Shown: one piece after another, positions 41,159-53,045 of the stretch
How the letters are laid out: each line of letters starts with the position of its first letter
How positions within the stretch are numbered: the stretch's first letter is position 1
Origin: Coenobita brevimanus
Lineage: Eukaryota; Arthropoda; Malacostraca; Decapoda; Coenobitidae
Assembly (NCBI GenBank): GCA_032717465.1
Contig: CM064670.1
Location: 13,670,431-13,734,430 of the forward strand
Reading direction: 5' to 3'
Length of the DNA: 64,000 nucleotides
Notes under the pieces: model-generated
The model's database searches: none
What the model saw: the letters and a program-made list of their open reading frames with translations, nothing else
Told to the model about the DNA's origin: nothing
Position numbers and translations under genes: made by a program

Positions 41159-42100
41159 TGCCTCATAATCTAATAAACTCTCCTTCAACCAAATTTCACT
41201 TAAATCCGAGTTTAGTCTTTCTAGATATCTTGTATACAAACAGACAGACAGACACAGGTGAATACATAACCTCCGTTCAGCTTCAATGACGGAGATAAAA
41301 ACAAAGACACACCACGTGGTAAGCGATGCTAGTTTAATGCAAACTGGTAGGCAGAATATTCGCATTTAGAATATCGTAAAGAAAACTACTGATTACTCTT
41401 TGCTAAATCCTTATTCCCAGATGAACCTAAACTGGAAAACTGCCAATGCCTGGACAAAGATAGGAGTCAGTCACTGGCACAAAATGAATATTGCTGGAAA
41501 ACAGAAATATGGCAGACTACACCAGTATTTTACTTCAGCTGCTCCTCTTACAGCAGTGGAACATTTTCTATATATTTCAAAGGACCAAGAATAACAATGA
41601 TGATAGTTGAACACATGCCAAGGAGATCAAAAAGCAACATGGCATCATTAGAAATCGTGAAGCTACATCGTCTCCAAGACCATTCTCTAGACTGGGGTCT
41701 TCAATCTGTTGAAGTGAGGAACCTGGCAGCAGTTATTATCACACTGTCCAGCTGCCTGGCAGATATTTATCCGTACTTAAAAGTTTGGACAGTAGATGTA
41801 TCCTTGTCATGTAACATGCTGCGGTTACTTAAGTAAATCCTGAATTCCTGAAATATTGACACCTCTTTATTTGAAAAGGCTAATTGATCTGTAGGTTATA
41901 AGTACAGTTATATAACCCTACATCTTTTTTTGTTTTTTTCACTGACATCCTGTTTTAGTCGAAATTCTATGTTATGACACAACCCAGTTACTTGTAGCTT
42001 CGCCCTTGGCTCAGATGTCCGATGTGATCTGATGTAGGGGTAGAGGATGACAGCACGTTCCGAAAGACTGATATCAAGGCCCGTATTTTCGTCGGGTAAG
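41159..42100. other. no gene seen
   Basis: Two neighbouring short frames (41400-41594, 41597-41836) have fairly protein-like composition but match nothing I know and lack splice or start context. They could be a degraded exon. The rest is AT-rich. Confidence 0.35.
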
Positions 42101-42278
42101 GAGGGTCCCCAGCACGTCTTCCTTAGCTATTTATTTTCAAAACTAACCATTGATAGCCCATTTTTTGCTTCATACGTCTTTTAAATATTGACACAGATTG
42201 CATAAGTAACACATAAGTATATAGTGACGGAGCAGAATCGGAAATAACCCGATAAGGAAGAGGTGTTAGTAAGCCTCC
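42101..42278. mobile_element. MITE-like inverted repeat, relative of 13970-14141
   Basis: The right arm, reverse-complemented (GGAGGCTTACTAACACCTCT), resembles the arms of the 13970 element (GGGGCTTTGTAGCACCTCTT). The left arm (GGGTCCCCAGCACGTCTTCC) is more diverged. Confidence 0.4.
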
Positions 42279-42379
42279 TAGCCACACGAGAATACCGTCT
42301 CAGGGCTGACTGGCGCTTCATTTAGTCCACTTTAATTTGGAGATTTTTTGTCCTTCTACAGCTTAATTCACATACCGGT

Positions 42380-42470
42380 AGTTTAGTGTCAGAATGAGAG
42401 TTTACCAGTACTACATCCCTTTTTTTAGCACTTCTTCGTGTTTAGCACTATATTCTATTGTTATCGCTTG
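42380..42470 (-). repeat. dispersed repeat family (copy 4 of 4)
   Basis: The reverse complement shares CACGAAGAAGTGCTA and AGGGATGTAG with 9125-9155. Confidence 0.45.
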
Positions 42471-42499
42471 CCGCAGCTCAGGATTCTTAGATCATAATT

Positions 42500-45400
42500 G
42501 TGTCAGTGGTAAGGTTAGTGGTGTTAGTGGTGTCAGTGGTAAGGTTAGTGGTGTTAGTGGTGTCAGTGGTAAGGTTAGAGGTGTTAGTGGTGTCAGTGGT
42601 AAGGTTAGTGGTGTTAGTGGTGTCAGTGGTAAGGTTAGTGGTGTTAGTGGTGTCAGTGGTAAGGTTAGTGGTGTTATTGGTGTCAGTGGTAAGGTTAGTG
42701 GTGTTAGTGGTGTCAGTGGTAAGGTTAGTGGTGTTATTGGTGTCAGTGGTAAGGTTAGTGGTGTTATTGGTGTCAGTGGTAAGGTTAGTGGTGTTAGTGG
42801 TGTCAGTGGTAAGGTTAGTGGTGTTAGTGGTGTCAGTGGTAAGGTTAGTGGTGTTAGTGGTGTCAGTGGTAAGGTTAGTGGTGTTAGTGGTGTCAGTGGT
42901 AAGGTTAGTGGTGTTAGTGGTGTCAGTGGTAAGGTTAGTGGTGTTAGTGGTGTCAGTGGTAAGGTTAGTGGTGTTATTGGTGTCAGTGGTAAGGTTAGTG
43001 GTGTTAGTGGTGTCAGTGGTAAGGTTAGTGGTGTTATTGGTGTCAGTGGTAAGGTTAGTGGTGTTAGTGGTGTCAGTGGTAAGGTTAGTGGTGTTAGTGG
43101 TGTCAGTGGTAAGGTTAGTGGTGTCAGTGGTAAGGTTAGTGGTGTTATTGGTGTCAGTGGTAAGGTTAGTGGTGTTAGTGGTAAGGTTAGTGGTGTTATT
43201 GGTGTTAGTGGTAAGGTTAGTGGTGTTAGTGGTAAGGTTAGTGGTGTTATTGGTGTCAGTGGTAAGGTTAATGGTGTTAGTGGTAAGGTTAATGGTGTTA
43301 TTGGTGTCAGTGGTAAGGTTAATGGTGTTAGTGGTAAGGTTAGTGGTGTTAGTGGTAAGGTTAGTGGTGTTAGTGGTAAGGTTAGTGGTGTTAGTGGTGT
43401 TAGTGGTAAGGTTAGTAGTGTTAGTGGTAAGGTTAGTGGTGTTATTGGTGTCAGTGGTAAGGTTAGTGGTGTTAGTGGTAAGGTTAGTGGTGTTAGTGGT
43501 GTTAGTGGTAAGGTTAGTGGTGTTATTGGTGTCAGTGGTAAGGTTAATGGTGTTAGTGGTAAGGTTAGTGGTGTTATTGGTGTCAGTGGTAAGGTTAGTG
43601 GTGTTATTGGTGTCAGTGGTAAGGTTAGTGGTGTTACTGGTGTTAGTGGTAAGGTTAGTGGTGTTATTGGTGTCAGTGGTAAGGTTAGTGGTGTTCGTGG
43701 TAAGGTTAGTGATGTTAGTGGTAAGGTTAGTGGTGTTATTGGTGTTAGTGGTAAGGTTAGTGCTGTTAGTGGTAAGGTTAGTGGTGTTATTGGTGTCAGT
43801 GGTAAGGTTAGTGGTGTTAGTGGTAAGGTTAGTGGTGTTATTGGTGTTAGTGGTAAGGTTAGTGGTGTTATTGGTGTCAGTGGTAAGGTTAGTGGTGTTA
43901 GTGGTAAGGTTAGTGGTGTTAGTGGTAAGGTTAGTGGTGTTATTGGTGTCAGTGGTAAGGTTAGTGGTGTTATTGGTGTCAGTGGTAAGGTTAGTGGTGT
44001 TCGTGGTAAGGTTAGTGGTGTTATTGGTGTCAGTGGTAAGGTTAGTGGTGTTAGTGGTAAGGTTAGTGGTGTTATTGGTGTCAGTGGTAAGGTTAGTGGT
44101 GTTAGTGGTAAGGTTAGTGCTGTTATTGGTGTCAGTGGTAAGGTTAGTGCTGTTAGTGGTAAGGTTAGTGGTGTTATTGGTGTCAGTGGTAAGGTTAGTG
44201 GTGTTAGTGGTAAGGTTAGTGGTGTTATTGGTGTCAGTGGTAAGGTTAGTGATGTTAGTGGTAAGGTTAGTGGTGTTAGTGGTAAGGTTAGTGCTGTTAT
44301 TGGTGTTAGTGGTGTTAGTGGTAAGGTTAGTGGTGTTATTGGTGTTAGTTGTAAGGTTAGTGGTGTTAGTGGTAAGGTTAGTGGTGTTATTGGTGTTAGT
44401 GGTAAGGTTAGTGGTGTTATTGGTGTCAGTGGTAAGGTTAGTGGTGTTAGTGGTAAGGTTAGTGGTGTTATTGGTGCTAGTGGTAAGGTTAGTGGTGTTA
44501 GTGGTGTCAGTGGTAAGGTTAGTGGTGTCAGTGGTAAGGTTAGTGGTGTTAGTGGTGTCAGTGGTAAGGTTAGTGGTGTTAGTGGTGTCAGTGGTAAGGT
44601 TATTGGTGTCAGTGGTAAGGTTAGTGGTGTTAGTGGTAAGGTTAGTGGTGTTATTGGTAAGGTTAGTGGTGTCAATGGTAGAGGTAGTGGTGTCAGTGGT
44701 AGGGGTAGTGGCGTCAGTGGTAGAGGTAGTGGTGTCAGTGGTAGAGGTAGTGGTGTCAGTGGTAGAGGTAGTGGCGTCAGTGGTAGGGATAGTGGTGTCA
44801 ATGGTAGAGGTAGTGGTGTCAGTGGTAGGGGTAGTGGTGTCAGTGGTAGGGGTAGTGGTGTCAGTGGTAGGGGTAGTGGTGTCAGTGGTAGAGGTAGTGA
44901 CGTCAGTAGTAGGGGTAGTGGTGTCAGTGGTAGGGGTAGTGGTGTCAGTGGTAGAGGTAGTGGTGTCAGTGGTAGAGGTAGTGGCGTCAGTGGTAGGGAT
45001 AGTGGTGTCAATGGTAGAGGTAGTGGTGTCAGTGGTAGGGGTAGTGGTGTCAGTGGTAGGGGTAGTGGTGTCAGTGGTAGGGGTAGTGGTGTCAGTGGTA
45101 GAGGTAGTGGTGTCAGTGGTAGGGGTAGTGGTGTCAGTGGTAGGGGTAGTGGCGTCAGTGGTAGAGGTAGTGGTGTCAGTGGTAGGGGTAGTGGTGTCAG
45201 TGGTAGGGGTAGTGGCGTCAGTAGTAGGGGTAGTGGTGTCAGTGGTAGGGGTAGTGGTGTCAGTGGTAGGGGTAGTGGTGTCAGTGGTAGGGGTAGTGGT
45301 GTCAGTAGTAGGGGTAGTGGTGTCAGTGATAGGGGTAGTGGTGTCAGTGGTAGGGGTAGTGGTGTCAGTGATAGGGGTAGTGGTGTCAGTGGTAGGGGTA

Positions 45401-45533
45401 GTGGTGTCAGTGATAGGGGTAGTGGTGTCAGTGGTAGGGGTAGTGGTGTCAGTGATAGGGGTAGTGGTGTCAGTGGTAGGGGTAGTGGTGTCAGTGATAG
45501 GGTTAGTGGTGTCAGTGATAGGGGTAGTGGTGT
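42500..45533 (+). repeat. 3-kb GT-rich minisatellite with three zones
   Basis: Zone 1 (42500-43125): mostly 30-bp units (GGTAAGGTTAGTGGTGTTAG then TGGTGTCAGT). Zone 2 (43125-44665): 21- and 30-bp units alternating, often as a 51-bp higher-order unit. Zone 3 (44665-45533): 21-bp units GGTAGGGGTAGTGGTGTCAG (plus T), ending in a 42-bp alternation of GGTAGG and GATAGG. All unit lengths are multiples of three and free of stops. Frames of 839-1053 codons therefore stay open on both strands (Ser-Gly-Val, Val-Leu, Thr-Asn or Leu-Pro-Thr rich). I treat these as by-products of the repeat. Confidence 0.95.
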
Positions 45534-46371
45534 CAGGGACTTGAAGTGGCAATAACAGATTCTTTCAGTCCGATTCTGTGCTTCCAGTTCTGTCTTATGA
45601 TTCTGTCAGTTTCACTCAAGACATACCTCAGCTAAATTCCTCTTAATACGAATATGGTGAGGGGCGGATGCAAGAATATTGATGAGGTGTTGCCCGTGTC
45701 ACTTTCCAGAGTAGCCTAATGAGGGCTTGGCATCATTCAACCATCCAAGTAACGTTTGTCAACCAGGATGGTTTGCTTGACATTTATGGGAGAAATAAAC
45801 ACGATAGCCAGTGAAACATGCAGTCTAGTAATTCGCACTGTGATACAGCAGGTACGGTATGTTGCCCGGGCAACACGGGTGTAACGTCCAACGATATTCG
45901 CCATACAAGCAAAGATTTTAAAACACCTAATCTTATACCGGTGTCTCCTTTATTAGGTGTTCATCACACAGTAATGTTGCTGACGCCCATAGCTTCAACT
46001 CGAAGGCCTCTCGCGTAGTAACCCAAGGCCCGTACCTACGAAATTACAGGTCATAAATCCACAACCTCTCCTTACTTGGAAGCCGAGCCCATACACAGAA
46101 CCCCTAACCATATGACTGCTAGGAATACCGTCTATTGTAAACTAACTTTTATACTAACGAAAAGCACATACAACTGTTTTCTCACCATCAACTGTTACAT
46201 AGATATTTCATAGACTAATCTGAGATACTTAACAGATTGTGGCACCTCTTAATCCCTGGCTAATCCTTAGAAAATTGCCGAGCCCTTACCAGAGCGATAT
46301 TTGAGCTGGGCGGGTGGGCTGCCTCTCCCGCACAGAACAACCGATCTGTGTATGCAAACAAGAAGCCTATA
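45534..46371. other. no gene seen
   Basis: Noncoding sequence between the two minisatellites; only short chance ORFs. Confidence 0.5.
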
Positions 46372-47003
46372 ACACTACAACCGGGGGAGCCTGACGTCAT
46401 CATCCTCGCTACAACACTACAACCCTGACGTCATCATCCTCGCTACAACACTACAACCCTGACGTCATCATCCTCGCTACAACACTACAACCCTGACGTC
46501 ATCATCCTCGCTACAACACTACAACCGGGGGAGCCTGACGTCATCATCCTCGCTACAACACTACAACCCTGACGTCATCATCCTCGCTACAACACTACAA
46601 CCCTGACGTCATCATCCTCGCTACAACACTACAACCCTGACGTCATCATCCTCGCTACAACACTACAACCCTGACGTCATCATCCTCACTACAACACTAC
46701 AACCCTGACGTCATCATCCTTGCTACAACACTACAACCCTGACGTCATCATCCTCGCTACAACACTACAAACCTGACGTCATCATCCTCGCTACAACACT
46801 ACAAACCTGACGTCATCATCCTCGCTACAACACTATAAACCTGACGTCATCATCCTCACTACAACAATACAACCCTGACGTCATCATCCTCGCTACAACA
46901 CTACAACCCTGACGTCATCATCCTCGCTACAACACTACAACCCTGACGTCATCATCCTCGCTACAACACTACAACCCTGACGTCATCATCCTCGCTACAA
47001 CAC
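46372..47003 (-). repeat. 34-bp minisatellite carrying TGACGTCA, right array (inverted)
   Basis: On plus: CTACAACACTACAACCCTGA then CGTCATCATCCTCG, the reverse complement of the left array unit. I count 18 perfect TGACGTCA sites and no broken one. Two units contain a variant CCGGGGGAGCC in place of CCC (about 46382 and 46526), so part of the array arose by duplication of a larger block. Confidence 0.95.
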
Positions 47004-47854
47004 AACTCTTGTCATGATAATCATTTCCTACAATATAGAGCAGTTTACTATAAAACACATTGGATTTCTAAAGAAAATACTGTTTATAAAAGGAAGTAGG
47101 AATAGTTATATCTAAACACATCAAAACATGGCTATGCGTAACATTTAAGGTACAGAGTTGTGTATTACTGTATTTTTATGTCATCCTGAAGGGACCGGGA
47201 GACATAAAGAACTTTTGACCCGCCGTCTTTTTTTATATTTTAAACTTACAGATTTATCAACTGACATTTTTTAGGCTACCTTCATTACGATTTGAGTATT
47301 ATACTGTAATGCTAGGTGAAATTAGGCTCGACTTCTCGTTCCTATTTCACCTAACGTGGAGCGGGGTCCTCTTTCGAGACCGGAGCTAATGCAATAAAGA
47401 GAGGCAGGACAAAAACTCTAGGCAACAACCTTTACCACAGTCAGACACAGGACAAATCAGCATATATTACAGCACAATATATAGCAATATAAAACCTTAT
47501 CTAGGATATGTGTATCTCGCAGGATACTTGCTTCTCTGATACTAATGACAACACAAACAATCCTAGTGTATCAGGAGTGCAGTAAATATAGCCGCGCGCG
47601 CGGGGGCGCGGGAGGGGGTTGAGTTTTTTTTTTTTTTTTTTTTTTTCGGCCTATCAACCATTGGGGCCGAAGCCCCTGGTTATTAAGGCCATTTATATAT
47701 ATATACATGTATATACATTTAAACATATATACATATATATACAAACATATATATATACATACATACACACACACACACACACTCACACACACTTCCATGC
47801 ATACATACAGACACACTTTCATGCAAACGTACATATATATATAATAATTTTAAT
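47004..47854. other. no gene; low-complexity stretches
   Basis: Contains a GCGCGC block (47592-47615), a T run (47623-47646) that may be the A-tail of a minus-strand retro-fragment with a GGGGCTTCGGCCCC hairpin, and mixed AT/CA microsatellite (47692-47790). Confidence 0.55.
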
Positions 47855-47898
47855 CTTTTTTTTTTATTTTTTTTTTTATTTTTTTTTTTTTTTTTTTC

Positions 47899-48518
47899 TT
47901 GGTTTTTTTATTTTTTATACCTTATATTATAAAGGAACACTAATCTAAAGACCCTAAAACTAATCACCTAACAGACAAATCGCTAACCTATACTAAATCC
48001 TACAGAGACAAATAGCTAGACCTACACTAATGGTAGAAATACCTCGACTAACAGAACATCATCGACTGCAGATATGTAATGCCTTTCTACATTACATACC
48101 TGCACTCATCACCTGGTGACTGTCAGTCGAGGCACAACCTAATATAGGGGACATCAATATATGAAAGGGAACCAGACGAGTCAGGAACATTTCCATATAC
48201 GTCAGCTGTCGTCCCTAATTAGAATAACTTAAGCAAGATAATATAATGTATTTACATAATTTGTACAAAAAGTGAAGAACCTCGCCCAGCAGACCACCAT
48301 CGACTGCAAGTGCCCAATACCTTCCTATATTGCACACTTGCACTCATCAGCTGGTGACTGTCAGGCGAGGAACTTGGCTTAATGTAGGGGACATCTATAT
48401 TAGAAATAGATCGGTGGGAGGAGGAACTATTTAAAATATGTCAACTGTCAACCCTAATTAATATTACAATATATACATATTTACTGTTCATAAAAACCAT
48501 AACCACGCAGTAAAAAAG
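47899..48518 (-). other. 3' UTR of the I-like LINE with a duplicated hairpin unit
   Basis: Two tandem units of about 240 bp (48041-48280 and 48281-48518). Each contains an outer stem (48042-48049 with 48125-48132; 48280-48286 with 48364-48370) and an inner stem (48067-48081 with 48090-48104; 48305-48319 with 48328-48342). Stem sequences differ between the units but pairing is kept. Confidence 0.75.
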
Positions 48519-49964
48519 TCACATCACTCTGATCAGTCCGGTCTCTCTCAAGAAAGCCATCAATTTATCAGTCATAACAATGTCCCCATCACCCAGGATG
48601 GTGGAAAGGGTGAAGGGGACGTCTACTGCGCCGCAGTAATTTATAAGTGAAGCAAGTTCACGAATAAATTGCCGACAGCGCAGGATGATATGACTAATAG
48701 ATAACACCGCATTACAGATGTCACAGTGCGGTGGGAAGAGTCTTTCCATATATGGTTTTATGTGGGTTACAATGGTGGCATTAAGCCGTAGCCGTGCCAA
48801 CACTTTTTCTTCTAGGCGACTGGGACGGTTGGCAGTGTCCCAGTCGCCCAGGTACGGCTTACAAGTTGGAATATTTAGTCTGGTCCACTGACCTTGCCAC
48901 AGAAGATTTATTGATTTCTTTCCGAGAGAGAGACTCGACCGTAGATCACGAGGAACGTCCCAAGTCTCCTCGAGCTCCACAGCCGACTTTGCAAGTAAGT
49001 CAGCCTGCTCATTGCCGTAGATACGACAATGACCAGGCACCCAGATCAGCGTGAATGACTTGTTGCATGAATGCAACTTATTAACGATGCGGCCCTGGAT
49101 CTCGTGAGAGTCCGTAGTACAAGATGCAATTGCCTGAAGGGCTGATTTTGAATCTGAAAATATGACAAATGAGTCATGCCTAGAATTGAGAGCATAGTCT
49201 ATGGCTTTGTCAATAGCAAAAAGTTCTGAAGTAAACACAGATGTATGAGTCGGCAACCGATACCTGAGGGCACATTCAGTCGACCACACACTTGCACCCA
49301 CACATTCACTCGACTTGGAGCCGTCGGTGTACAATTGATGGGACCCCAAGTGACGAACAATGATGTTACGAAACAAGTGGTGGACCTCCGCCTCCGGCGC
49401 CTTGGCCTTTGGTGCTGGGAGCCATGTGACATCGACTGTAAAGCCGGGTGGCTCCCAAGGCGCTATATTTTTAAGCACCAACTTGTCACAGTCACTGGGG
49501 TCCACATCAAGCTCCTGAGTCAGTAAGTGGAGGCGAGCGGCAAGTGGCCGACGCACCCCCCGCAGAAGGTGGTGGTATTGACGCAGGGGGGTACAGGCCA
49601 CATTGCCGATATTACTTTTCCTTAACGTCCTTATGCCGTAGGACAAGGCCAGGTGGTCACGGCGAATACGGAGGGGAGGCACATTCGCCTCCACTTCCAT
49701 ACGAGTCACACGGGTACACCGGACGGCTCCAAGACACATTCGCAAACATTTATTCTGTAACACATCCAATCCTTTCAGAGTGGCATCGGATGCCGAGCCA
49801 TACACCTGTGCGCCATAGTCTAGCTTCGATCGAATAAGGGACTTATACACCATTAATAAAGATTTTCTGTCGGCACCCCAGGTAGTACCCGCTAGGTACT
49901 TGAGGACATTTAACGGTTTATCACAACGAGCAAGCAAAGTATTAACGTGAAGTTTAAAATTCAT
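48519..49964 (-). pseudogene. I-like LINE ORF2: RT C terminus, RNase H and zinc motif
   Basis: 481 codons on minus. The start continues the RT thumb (MVYKSLIRSKLDYGAQVYG). RNase H follows with the catalytic series YTDGSKSSE, SELFAIDKAI, FSDSKSALQA and IWVPGHCRIYGNEQADLL, all with acidic residues intact. The C terminus has a CCHC-like motif, CDICNAVLSISHIILRC. It removes the RNA strand of the cDNA hybrid. Separated from the upstream RT frame by a frameshift near 49965; otherwise intact. The RNase H domain places it in the I group of LINEs. Confidence 0.9.
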
Positions 49965-52205
49965 TCTACGATCAAAATGTATTCTAAAAATTTTACAGAA
50001 TTTTGAAAAGGTACCGCCTGATTATCCAAAGTTAAGCACAAATTAGGTACGTTACGATTAGTGAAAACTATAGCGGCACACTTACGTACGGAAAACTTAA
50101 ATCCCCACTGCAAGGCCCATTGGTGGACGGAGTCAAGGGCTGCTTGAATCCGCCCAGCCGAAAATTGTGCATTACGGGAAGAGTGCCATATTGCACAATC
50201 GTCAGCGTAGAGCGAGTATTTAAGATTCCTCGGGATGGGAGCTGATGACAGAATATCATTGATCATAATACTAAATAAAGTAGGACTAAGCACACTTCCC
50301 TGTGGCACCCCGTTTTCCTGGATAAATATATCCGATGTTACGTTACGGGGTAATTTGACAGAGAAAGTTCTGTCCCTTAAGAAATTTGAAATAAAAACAG
50401 GCAAATTTCCTCTTAAACCATAAGCATAGAGCTTCATTAGTATACCGTGTCGCCAGCTCATGTCATAGGCTTTATGGATGTCCAAGAACACCCCTATCAT
50501 GAATTCTTTATTGGCAAATGCCTCTGCAATACAATGCTCCAAATTCATTAAATGATCTAGTGAACTTCTGTATTTACGGAAGCCACATTGTTGATCATTT
50601 AACAAATTCTTCGACTCTAAAACAAAAAGAAGCCTATTGTTAACCATACGTTCCATGACCTTACATAGACAAGAAGTCAACACAATAGGACGAAATGAAG
50701 TGGGATTCATAAGACGACCAGTCTCTTTGGGTATCGGTATGACGTGCGCAAAGTGCCATGAGTTTGGGAACGTTCGAGACGCCCAAATCTCATTGTACAA
50801 TGCTAACATCTTAATCAGGTTGTCCTGATTAAGATGCTGGATCATACCGTACGTGATGGTGTCTGGTCCAGGGCTGGTGTCTTTACAGGATTTAAGGGCA
50901 AGGAGTAGTTCATCTAGCGTAAACTCTTGGTTGTACGGGGAGTCTACGTCTTCTGTGGCAAAGTCTAATATTTGTAGCTCAGCCGTGCGTTTATGATGTT
51001 GGAAACGCGGGTCATAATTGGCTGAGCTACTTACATGAGAAAAACTCCTGGCGAGGATGTTAGCAACGTCCACGGGCTCGTCATAGGTGGTGTTATTCAC
51101 CTGCAAGGTTGTGACAGGGAAGTATGGGCGTTTATTATTTAATAATCTGATAGTGGACCAGACTTTATTTAATGGTGTTGTACGAGTCACCGTGGACACA
51201 AAGGACCGCCAGGAGTCACGTTTAGCCCTTCTTATTATTCTCCTTGCCTCAGCCCGTGCCTGTTTGTATGCAATAAAATTTTCCTCGGTGGGCTGACTAT
51301 CAAAAATCCTGTATCTCCTATTGCGTTTTCTTAATGCTTGTCGGCAATCCGGCGTCCACCAATGTGCTCTATGCTTCACATGAACTGTAGAAGTCTTGGG
51401 AATAGCAGCCTCAGCTGCGTGTAATATGGAAGTAGTTATATTTTCGACCTTAACATCTATGGTCTCCCCAGATATATCAAAATTGGCGATCCTTGAGAAG
51501 GATCCCCAATCTGCTTTCTTATAGTTAAATTTTGGAGGTGGAGGGTCCGAAATGATGTCGCGTGTATAAGAAAGACAGATGGGTAAATGATCACTTCCCA
51601 AGGAGTCGTCGTAGGGGTCCCATGAGAGATCTTGATGTATACCAGGGTAGGCCAAAGATAAGTCAATGGCCGAAAAGTTACCAGTACGATCATCTACACG
51701 AGTCGCTCTACCATTGTTCAGAAGACAGAGGTTGGACTGTAGTATTAGGTCGGCTACTTGCTCCCCACGACCATCAATCCTCAAGCTACCCCATTGATAG
51801 TGATGGGCGTTAAAATCGCCCAACACTAACTTATTTCCAGGCAGATGTTCCACTAGTGAATTTAAAGCATCACTATCAATGGGGCCATGTGGAGGACAGT
51901 ACAGAGAGCAAATAGACAGATACGTGTTATTAAATTTTACTCTGCACGCGACAGCTTCCAGAGTAGAATTTAGAATCACTTCCGTTTGTGGGTGTGATTT
52001 GTGTGTGTAAATGGCAACTCCGTGACCTTCATATCTTCTATACGAGTGGTAGTGTTTGAACTGTGGAGGATCAGGACGATCCTCCAGGCGCGTCTCCTGT
52101 AAACAAACAACGTCTGGCCTGTGTATAGAAAGCAAGATTGCTATATTTTGTAACTTATTCCCAATACCTCTACAATTCCACTGTAATACAGTGAAAGCGA
52201 CGGTT
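49961..52205 (-). pseudogene. I-like LINE ORF2: endonuclease and reverse transcriptase
   Basis: The frame is open from about 52205 (just after an in-frame stop) although the first ATG-like start is 52135. The true endonuclease N terminus (FTVLQWNCRGIGNKLQNIA) lies upstream of it and overlaps the end of ORF1 by about 60 nt in another frame. Endonuclease motifs: VCLQETRLED, KLVLGDFNAHHYQWG and SLGSDHLPI. RT motifs: TSPGPDTITYGMIQ, PIPKETGRLMNPTSFRPIVL, QQCGFRKYRSSLDHL, GVFLDIHKAYDMSW, NGVPQGSVLSPTLF and YADD (in SLYADDCAIW). The frame ends at 49961 by frameshift inside the thumb. All catalytic residues are present. Confidence 0.92.
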
Positions 52206-53045
52206 TAAGATTTTCGTTGGGGGCCAGTGTGCTTTGTCTTTTTTTGTCGCCCGCCGGCAGGCGAGCGACTACCGGGGACCTATCCCGGTGCTTGTTAATG
52301 GAAACCTCCATATTATCATCAATAACTAGGTTCCCAGCCTCCCCCGAGGAAGAGCTAACCTTTCTCTCCCTCGCTGGAGTAGGAACCGGAAAGACATGAG
52401 GACGTGACTGTTTCGTGAGGGTGGTCATGTTATTCTTAGTAGGCTTGTCAGGCTTCGTTTTAGGCCGTACTGATGGAGAGGCAGCAGCAGCCTGAGAGTA
52501 AGTTGAAGCTTTAGGGATGTCAGTGAGAGAGTTGGAACGGACAGGAGGTCGAGATGGAGATGTACTGTGAGCGGCAGGAGGGAGAAAGACAGGGTCAGTC
52601 TGCGTCTCGACAGAGCACATCACAGGACGGGATATTACCGCCGAAGCATAGGACCTATTCGGCGTGGGAGTTGCATGCAACTCCTTCACTTTTTCCTAGC
52701 TTCGTAGTAGGAAATACCCTCAGTTGCCTTCACTGTGCAGACTTCCTTCTCCTCCTTCCACTTGGGACAATCCCTAGAGGAAGTGGAGTGAGTACCCTTG
52801 CAGTGAAAGCAACGTACTGTCTCTGATGTGCAACTCTCCGCATCATGACCCTGGCTTGCACACCTGCCACACACTGGCTGAGAAGCCCGACAAGTCTTTG
52901 TACCATGCCCATACAGCTGGCATTTCAGGCAACGCAAAGGGTTAGGGATGTACGGCCGAACGTGAATAATTTCGTAACCAGGGGGTTGAGATTCACTAGG
53001 AGGAGATAGGGGAGGTGTGGGGAGTGACTTGTGACGGCTAGGGGA
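52141..53045 (-). pseudogene. I-like LINE ORF1 (nucleic-acid-binding, CCHC)
   Basis: Read on minus. A truncated N terminus (GYEIIHVRPYIPNPLR) leads directly into three zinc knuckles: CLKCQLYGHGTKTC, CGRCASQGHDAESC and CFHCKGTHSTSSRDC. After KWKEEKEVCTVKATEG a frame change near 52690 links to a Ser/Pro/Thr-rich C-terminal region (52689-52141) ending SGIVEVLGISYKI. The 5' part of ORF1, before the knuckles, is missing. It would bind LINE RNA. Upstream sequence beyond 53045 shows no continuation. Confidence 0.82.

Larger units (their letters stand above)
47855..53045 (-). mobile_element. I-like LINE with RNase H, about 5.2 kb, 5' truncated
   Basis: On minus: ORF1 with three CCHC knuckles, then endonuclease, RT, RNase H and a C-terminal zinc motif, then a 3' UTR of about 600 bp ending in an A-tail (T-rich on plus, 47855-47898). 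The 5' end is cut inside ORF1 near 53045. One frameshift (about 49965) separates RT from the RNase H part. It is the best preserved LINE of the window. Confidence 0.92.

Noticed and set aside
41400..41836. Two consecutive short ORFs as an exon
   Set aside because: The composition is plausible, but no start, splice or homology evidence; left as unassigned.
42500..45533. Telomeric or subtelomeric repeat, because of frequent GGTTAG
   Set aside because: The unit is not (TTAGG)n or (TTAGGG)n; it is a 21/30-bp minisatellite inside the sequence.
42394..45555. Frames of more than 1000 codons on both strands across the minisatellite
   Set aside because: They result from repeat units whose lengths are multiples of three and lack stops; four frames are open at once and no non-repetitive domain is attached.
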